Positions 6,439 to 10,961 of a DNA stretch of 10,961 bases are shown one piece after another. The notes under the pieces were generated by a model. It was not told where the DNA came from. It did not search any database and saw only the letters and a list, made by a program, of their open reading frames with translations. Each line of letters opens with the position of its first letter. The first letter of the stretch is position 1. Origin of the DNA: Cyanothece sp. UBA12306 (GTDB lineage: Bacteria > Cyanobacteriota > Cyanobacteriia > Cyanobacteriales > Microcystaceae); assembly GCA_003448685.1 (NCBI GenBank), contig DLXW01000343.1, forward strand, positions 11,846-22,806, in the 5' to 3' direction. The position numbers and the translations under genes were made by a program.

Positions 6439-7794
6439 TTAGAACTTCAATTTTTTAATAATCCACTTTAAAAAAATAGCAAATCCGACAAGTAATAAGA
6501 GAAATAATAAGGGTGTTATAATACTATTAAAGATAAAGTCATTACAATGCAAAATATTGGCTTTATTTTGGGGGAATGGCCAACTTTTCTCCAATCTTTC
6601 ACAGGTTTTTCCTTCAAAATCAAGTATAGTAATTGTAGCTGCACCTCCACCAATAATAGCAACTAAGTCTTGAAAGTTGCGATCGCGTTCTGATTTTTCC
6701 AGTTCAATTTGACTCCGTAAGGCATTGATGTTACTTTCTAGGAGTTGTAACCCTAATTTAAGACTAGCTTCATCTTTATCAATTTGTTTGAGATATTTAG
6801 TTTCAGTCAGATTACTAAACTTTTCAAGAAAGCTGAAATTACTCTCTTCTCCTGCTTTTTTCTTGAGTATTTCTATCAGTTTAAGATAATTATCTAAATT
6901 GATTTCAATCGTTTCTTTTAAAATATTAAGTTCTAAAAGATTACGGGTAAATTTATCTAAAATAAATTGTATTTCTTGAAAACGTGCTTGCAATTGGTCT
7001 AAATTATTAGTATTTTTTGAAATTAGTTGAAGTTTTTTGGTGATGGTATCAACTTCTTTATAGTAATTTTTTAGAACGTCCTTAATAGTGCGACTTTGAT
7101 GATAAGTCCACATGATTTTGTGACGATAGCAAAATAATCTGATCCAATCTTGGAAATATATCTCTTTAGCAGCTTTGTTAAAGGTTGCTTCATCAGGGAA
7201 GAGAATAATAAGTAAATGATCATCTAAATAATCAGAGAAAGGGTTCCAAATTTCAAAAATATGGCTATTTAAAAATTTTCCTTGTCCATATAAATTACTA
7301 GACCATTGTTCAGGTTCATTAACTAAACTTTTATAACATTCTTTGGCTATTATTTCAACATTTGTGGTTTCTTCTGTTAGCCATCCTGAAAGAATTTGAG
7401 TTTTACCAATGGTTAACTTTTCGTGATGGTGAGTATACTTAAAAAGTTCTTGCTCAATTGTTGTCAAAGACGACTCAATTGCTTGGGGTTCTATTTTTTC
7501 ATTTATTGAACAATTCACTAATAAACCATAGGTATCATTCAAAAGAACGGGATAAAAATATCCTTTGATATGCTCTGTTTCTAATATCAAAAAATTAGGT
7601 TTAAGTAATGCTTGATAGCCTGAATCTGAATTTTCTTTTTCTGCTTCTATAAACTTAGCCTGATCTTTTAATTTGTCCTTAATTCGAGATTGAAATAGTT
7701 GGCGATTTTGCTCAATCTCTTTGCCTTGAAGGTTTAGAGGGCTTTTTAAATCATAAATAAATAGGTCAACGGTTGGATAGCATAGCTTGCTCAT
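6439..7794 (-). CDS. Coiled-coil, membrane-anchored protein of unknown function; tentative CATRA-like conflict-system component
   Basis: A 451-residue protein with no enzyme motif that I recognise. Residues 1-235 look like mixed alpha/beta globular domains, beginning PTVDLFIYDLKSPL. They include HIFEIWNPFSDY and DDHLLIILFP (about 178-200) and then FCYRHKIMWTYHQSR (221-235). From about 236 to 375 it is strongly helical, with coiled-coil character. A hydrophobic glycine-rich segment follows at 376-392 (LVAIIGGGAATITI), and a second, stronger membrane helix sits at 425-445, just before a Lys-rich end. The plan of long helices then two C-terminal membrane segments recalls CorA-type channels, but there is no GMN motif. 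The order of the globular part, with a W/hydrophobic strand region leading into an HK..W.Y..SR helix, reminds me of CATRA-N/CATRA-C proteins that neighbour caspase genes; that is an unchecked inference. It lies 45 bases downstream of the 157-residue gene, probably in the same transcript, and divergent from a caspase-STAND gene. Confidence 0.75.
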   Translation of the reverse strand: MSKLCYPTVDLFIYDLKSPLNLQGKEIEQNRQLFQSRIKDKLKDQAKFIEAEKENSDSGYQALLKPNFLILETEHIKGYFYPVLLNDTYGLLVNCSINEKIEPQAIESSLTTIEQELFKYTHHHEKLTIGKTQILSGWLTEETTNVEIIAKECYKSLVNEPEQWSSNLYGQGKFLNSHIFEIWNPFSDYLDDHLLIILFPDEATFNKAAKEIYFQDWIRLFCYRHKIMWTYHQSRTIKDVLKNYYKEVDTITKKLQLISKNTNNLDQLQARFQEIQFILDKFTRNLLELNILKETIEINLDNYLKLIEILKKKAGEESNFSFLEKFSNLTETKYLKQIDKDEASLKLGLQLLESNINALRSQIELEKSERDRNFQDLVAIIGGGAATITILDFEGKTCERLEKSWPFPQNKANILHCNDFIFNSIITPLLFLLLLVGFAIFLKWIIKKLKF

Positions 7795-7839
7795 ATTTTA
7801 GCTCATAATCTATTTCTTATTCTTAAGATATGGACTCTT

Positions 7840-8313
7840 TCAACTGAGCCATTGTTTCAATTTATCAAGCCATGTTAGTTGATTAGCAGTATTTTCAGGT
7901 TGTTCAGATTCTGAGATTAGAATAGCAAAATTATTCAAGAGTTCTGCTTGTCCTTCTGGGGTTGTATCATCTGGTAGATTGGGAATTTCAGATCTTGCCT
8001 GTTGGAGAGGGTTACTGTTTAAGGTTTTTTCTAATTGATAAAAGCTATCTAGGTTGGGGAGTAAATCTAAGGGTATTTTATCTGACTGATTAAGTTTATC
8101 TTTATAGGTTGTAAACAATTGATTAAGCTGAGGATTTTCAGCAATTTTTGCCATTAAAAAGGGTTCAACATGACTTTCCCATTCTTGGGGGTAAGCACGA
8201 AATTCTTTGGCAAATTCGTTTAAATTTTCTTTATCTTTGGGGGTGAGAGACTCGGAATAATCTCTGAGGGATAAGAGATACGCTAATAGGATGTACTTCG
8301 ATGTTACTGTCAT
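7840..8313 (-). CDS. Small acidic helical protein, unknown function
   Basis: A 157-residue soluble protein, predicted to be mostly helical, which I do not recognise. The N-terminal part (about 1-75) reads as several amphipathic helices and includes YPQEWESHVEPFLM and NPQLNQLFTTY. A Pro/Asp/Glu-rich linker follows (about 100-122). The C-terminus ends in a helix with two tryptophans (LTWLDKLKQWLS). No signal peptide, membrane segment, Cys/His metal site or helix-turn-helix is visible. It is upstream of the 451-residue membrane protein, with a 45-base gap, and divergent from the caspase-STAND gene. An adaptor or effector-associated role is therefore a reasonable guess; the small CATASP proteins of CATRA loci are one comparison, but the sequence resemblance is weak. 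A TATAAT on the minus strand (8331-8336) lies 18 bases upstream of its ATG. No Shine-Dalgarno is clear. Confidence 0.75.
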   Translation of the reverse strand: MTVTSKYILLAYLLSLRDYSESLTPKDKENLNEFAKEFRAYPQEWESHVEPFLMAKIAENPQLNQLFTTYKDKLNQSDKIPLDLLPNLDSFYQLEKTLNSNPLQQARSEIPNLPDDTTPEGQAELLNNFAILISESEQPENTANQLTWLDKLKQWLS

Positions 8314-8330
8314 AATTATGGCAATCAGTA

Positions 8331-8336
8331 ATTATA
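8331..8336 (-). promoter_or_regulatory. Candidate -10 element (TATAAT) for the two-gene minus-strand unit
   Basis: The minus strand reads TATAAT here, 18 bases before the start codon at 8313, giving a leader of about ten bases. No good TTGACA-like -35 is found at the usual spacing, so an activator or another sigma factor may be involved. This is a sequence match only. Confidence 0.35.
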
Positions 8337-8357
8337 TGTGAGAAACGAGAAATATTA

Positions 8358-8378
8358 GGACATAATAGTATTATGTCC
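8358..8378. repeat. Perfect 9-bp inverted repeat GGACATAAT-AGT-ATTATGTCC
   Basis: Arms at 8358-8366 and 8370-8378 pair perfectly across a 3-base centre. The element sits in the 84-base spacer between the divergent 157-residue gene and the caspase-STAND gene. It covers a CATAAT that could serve as a plus-strand -10 (8361-8366). It could be an operator shared by both transcripts. It could equally be one of the short GGGAC...GTCCC dispersed palindromes common between cyanobacterial genes. The flanking bases CTACA on the right side fit the latter. Confidence 0.6.
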
Positions 8379-8397
8379 CTACAAGGGGATCTTTGTG

Positions 8398-10961
8398 ATG
8401 ACTTCAACTTCCCATTGGCGATCAACAGCAACAATTGTTGGAATTGATTATTATGGTGGACTATCAGAGTTAAAACCATTAGAAGCAGCTTCTAAAGATG
8501 CAGAGGCGATCGCGTCTTTGTTGGAGAAGTATGGGGAATATCAACAAATGTTGATTCAACGCATTCCCTGTGAACAACAACATGATAGGGAAGGGAAGTC
8601 AAAAGAAAGACTGAAAGATAATGAAGTAGTCAAAAAAGACCAATTAATGCAAGCTATTGGAGAATTGCTCGATCCTCCTGATGATAATCCTCCTGATACG
8701 GCGTTATTCTTTTTTTCGGGACATGGTATTCGTCAAGAAGTTGATGGGAAGGTAGAAGTTTATTTAGCAACGAGCGATCGCAAATCTAACCGAGATGGGA
8801 TAGCTATCAGTTGGTTAGGGAAAAAGATTGAAGAAAGTAAGGCTAAAGAGGTTATTGTCTGGTTAGATTGTTGTTATAGCGGGGAATTACTCAAGTATTG
8901 TCCTGATAATAAACGATATTGTTTTATTGCAGCTACTGCTTCTTATAGTAAAGCCTATGAAAGTTATCAGCAGGGAGAATTAACTAAGGTTTTAACAGAA
9001 GGGTTAACCCCCCAAGAAAAATCAAAGAAACGAGTGGATAGTCATCGTCTTTGTCAGTTTGTGCTGGATCATCAACCTCAATATCAGCAAAGGTTTCAAT
9101 GTCGCACCTCTGATGCACCCATTCCTTTAACAACTCTTAAACCTCGCTATTTTAGGGATGAATGTCCTTATCTGTCGTTAAATTATTTTAGGGAAAAAGA
9201 CGCGCCGTTTTTTTATGGGAGAACTGAATTAATCAATAATTTGCTGGGTAAGTTAGGCAATAAAAAGGGCGATCGCCTGATTGGTATTTTAGGCGCGTCT
9301 GGTAGTGGTAAATCCTCTTTGATGCGAGCAGGGTTACTTTATGAGCTAAATAAGGGTCAAAAGATAGCTGGAAGTAATAATTGGCTGATTATTGAGCCTT
9401 TTAGTCCTACTGACCAACCTTTAAAGAGTTTACAGCAAAGATTGGCTGCTGTTCAGTTTGAGAAGATTGATCGAGATCAACGGATCATCATCATGGTTGA
9501 TCAATTTGAAGAATGTTTCACCATGTGTGATCAGCGCCAAAGAAAAGAGTTTATCGATAAATTATTGGATTTACTGAAAACAAAGCCTAATTTACAGATT
9601 ATTCTGGCGATGCGTGATGATTTTCGCAGTCGCTTATTGGAGTTTAAAAGGTTGCGGGAGATGATGTCTAAGGTAATTGTGGGACATCTTAACCGTGAGG
9701 AAATTGAGGAAGCAATAATAGAACCAGCGAAAAAGGTGGGTTTATATATTTATCCTGATTTAAAGCAGCAGTTAATCAATGATGTGGAAGATTATCCAGG
9801 TAGTTTACCTCTGTTGCAATATACCTTAACTGAGTTATGGAAAGATGCTCATAGTAAGCAAGAAACCAGTCTTCGTTTAGAAACCTATCGTCGGTTGGGA
9901 GGGGTTGAGGGAACGTTACAAAATCGAGCAACTAAAATTTATCAAAGTTTATCGGAAGCAGATCAACAGGTAGCAAAACGGATCTTTTTGGAGTTGGTGC
10001 AAGTTGGTGATATTTCAGACACCAGACGACGGGTGACTTTAGGGGAATTGGAAAATTCCTATCATGATCTAGATACTTTAGATCGAGTGACGGCATTTTT
10101 GGCGAATAAGCATAATCGATTATTAACTCGTAGCAATATTGACCAAAATGATTCTAATGCTCAACAACAACTAAAATCCGCAGATCAAAGGTCTAAAATT
10201 GTCATTGATGTGGTGCATGAAGCTTTGATCCGCAATTGGAAAATGTTAGGGGACTGGAAGCAAGAATATCGAGAAGGGATGATTATTGAGCGCAGAATTG
10301 AGCAAGCAGCGCAAGAATGGGACAAACGCAACGGTGATTTATGGCAAGTTGCGGGTTTAGTGGTTGCTCATAAATACCTGGAACAATATGATGAGCTAGG
10401 AATGCTCGATGGCACAGCAGAGCGATTTATTCAAGCAAGTGAACAAGCACAAGAGAAGCTTAAACGAGACGAAATTCAACGTCAACAGCATTTAGAACAG
10501 AAAAACCAAGCATTACAGCAACAGCAAAGATGGTTGTTAAGTCTGTCTGGAGTGGCAATTGTCATTACCCTCATTAGCATCTTTCTAGGATGGGACGCTA
10601 ACCGACAGAAAATTGAGGCCCAAAAAAAAGAAATTGTTGCTCAAGCTAATTCAGTTCGACTTAAACTCCCTCAGCCTCAACATATTAACTCCTTAGTGTT
10701 GGCATTGGATAACGTAGAAAATAACCAAAAATTGCACCAAAATTGGTGGATTAAGTTCGCCCAGCCCACAAATCAGTTAATGGGAGAAAATTATAGAGTT
10801 TTAACCGAAGCAGTAGCAAAAACTCCCAGACAATCAACTTTTCGCGGTCATCAATCTTTGGTCATGTCGGTGGCTTTTAGCCCAGATGGCAAATATATCG
10901 TCTCTGGCAGTTATGACGGCACCATCAAGCTCTGGTCAGCCGAAAATCCAGGTTCCCAGGC
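8398..10961 (+). CDS. Caspase-like protease / STAND NTPase / WD40 protein (3' truncated by window)
   Basis: An open frame of 854 codons without a stop, cut by the window edge. Residues 1 to about 235 form a caspase (peptidase C14, orthocaspase) domain with the His-Cys dyad His109 (FFFSGHG) and Cys159 (WLDCCYSG). After a linker comes a STAND-type AAA ATPase from about 270, with YGR at its start, Walker A GASGSGKSS (K305) and Walker B IIIMVDQFEE (D368). A helical region, a Gln-rich coiled coil (about 680-711) and one membrane helix (713-731) follow. The first WD40 repeat starts at FRGHQSLVMSVAFSPDG (815) and reads to SYDGTIKLWS. Caspase dyad and NTPase motifs are intact, so an NTP-switched, WD40-sensing protease is the inferred role, as in cyanobacterial cell-death or defence proteins. 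AAGGGG (8383-8388) is a fair Shine-Dalgarno for the ATG; the GTG at 8395 is an alternative. HIP1 sites are at 8506, 8774 and 9269. Confidence 0.93.
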   Translation, partial: MTSTSHWRSTATIVGIDYYGGLSELKPLEAASKDAEAIASLLEKYGEYQQMLIQRIPCEQQHDREGKSKERLKDNEVVKKDQLMQAIGELLDPPDDNPPDTALFFFSGHGIRQEVDGKVEVYLATSDRKSNRDGIAISWLGKKIEESKAKEVIVWLDCCYSGELLKYCPDNKRYCFIAATASYSKAYESYQQGELTKVLTEGLTPQEKSKKRVDSHRLCQFVLDHQPQYQQRFQCRTSDAPIPLTTLKPRYFRDECPYLSLNYFREKDAPFFYGRTELINNLLGKLGNKKGDRLIGILGASGSGKSSLMRAGLLYELNKGQKIAGSNNWLIIEPFSPTDQPLKSLQQRLAAVQFEKIDRDQRIIIMVDQFEECFTMCDQRQRKEFIDKLLDLLKTKPNLQIILAMRDDFRSRLLEFKRLREMMSKVIVGHLNREEIEEAIIEPAKKVGLYIYPDLKQQLINDVEDYPGSLPLLQYTLTELWKDAHSKQETSLRLETYRRLGGVEGTLQNRATKIYQSLSEADQQVAKRIFLELVQVGDISDTRRRVTLGELENSYHDLDTLDRVTAFLANKHNRLLTRSNIDQNDSNAQQQLKSADQRSKIVIDVVHEALIRNWKMLGDWKQEYREGMIIERRIEQAAQEWDKRNGDLWQVAGLVVAHKYLEQYDELGMLDGTAERFIQASEQAQEKLKRDEIQRQQHLEQKNQALQQQQRWLLSLSGVAIVITLISIFLGWDANRQKIEAQKKEIVAQANSVRLKLPQPQHINSLVLALDNVENNQKLHQNWWIKFAQPTNQLMGENYRVLTEAVAKTPRQSTFRGHQSLVMSVAFSPDGKYIVSGSYDGTIKLWSAENPGSQ

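Noticed and set aside
6439..7794. Possible CorA magnesium transporter
   Set aside because: The two C-terminal hydrophobic segments fit in outline, but the GMN signature is missing and the N-terminus does not resemble CorA.
8231..8479. 82-codon open frame on the minus strand across the divergent spacer
   Set aside because: It overlaps the starts of both the 157-residue gene and the caspase gene, has low-complexity composition and no recognisable domain, and would erase the divergent promoter region.
1..10961. tRNA, rRNA, CRISPR array, insertion sequence or prophage features
   Set aside because: Scanning both strands by eye gave no tRNA-like cloverleaf ends, no regularly spaced long repeats, and no transposase or integrase. 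Absence by eye is not proof; tRNAscan and IS searches would settle it.

Overview
The window looks like cyanobacterial chromosome. It is AT-rich, it carries at least eight copies of the HIP1 octamer GCGATCGC (at 227, 1513, 1593, 5150, 6679, 8506, 8774 and 9269), and it has heptamer tandem repeats and a cyanobacterial style of gene content (pentapeptide-repeat protein, caspase/STAND/WD40 protein). A Crocosphaera/Cyanothece/Microcystis-type genome is a reasonable guess, but the sequence alone does not fix the genus.

Left part (1-5015), all on the plus strand. The 3' end of uvrC (nucleotide excision repair) runs off the left edge. A 271-base spacer with an inverted repeat and short tandem repeats follows. 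Next comes a tight three-gene cluster: a MoxR-type AAA+ ATPase, a DUF58 membrane protein and a TgpA-type membrane transglutaminase-like protein. This trio is widespread in bacteria and is thought to act together at the membrane or envelope, though its substrate is unknown. The best start for the DUF58 gene is a GTG at 1654, not the ATG at 1618 that lies next to three AAGTCAG repeats.

Middle (5016-6395). An ArsR-family repressor on the minus strand converges on the transglutaminase gene. It is divergent from a pentapeptide-repeat protein on the plus strand. The repressor has cysteines placed like those of persulfide/thiol-sensing ArsR members rather than the classical arsenic or zinc sites.

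Right part (6396-10961), the most interesting region. Two minus-strand genes of unrecognised orthodox function encode a 451-residue protein with a long coiled coil and C-terminal membrane segments, and a 157-residue acidic helical protein. They are divergent, across an 84-base spacer, from a large plus-strand gene that is cut off by the right edge. That gene encodes a caspase-like protease fused to a STAND NTPase, a coiled coil, one membrane helix and the first of what should be a WD40 propeller series. The arrangement suggests a signalling, cell-death or anti-invader (biological conflict) locus. I tentatively compare the 451-residue protein with the CATRA (caspase and TPR-repeat associated) class. 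That comparison is from memory and needs a profile search.
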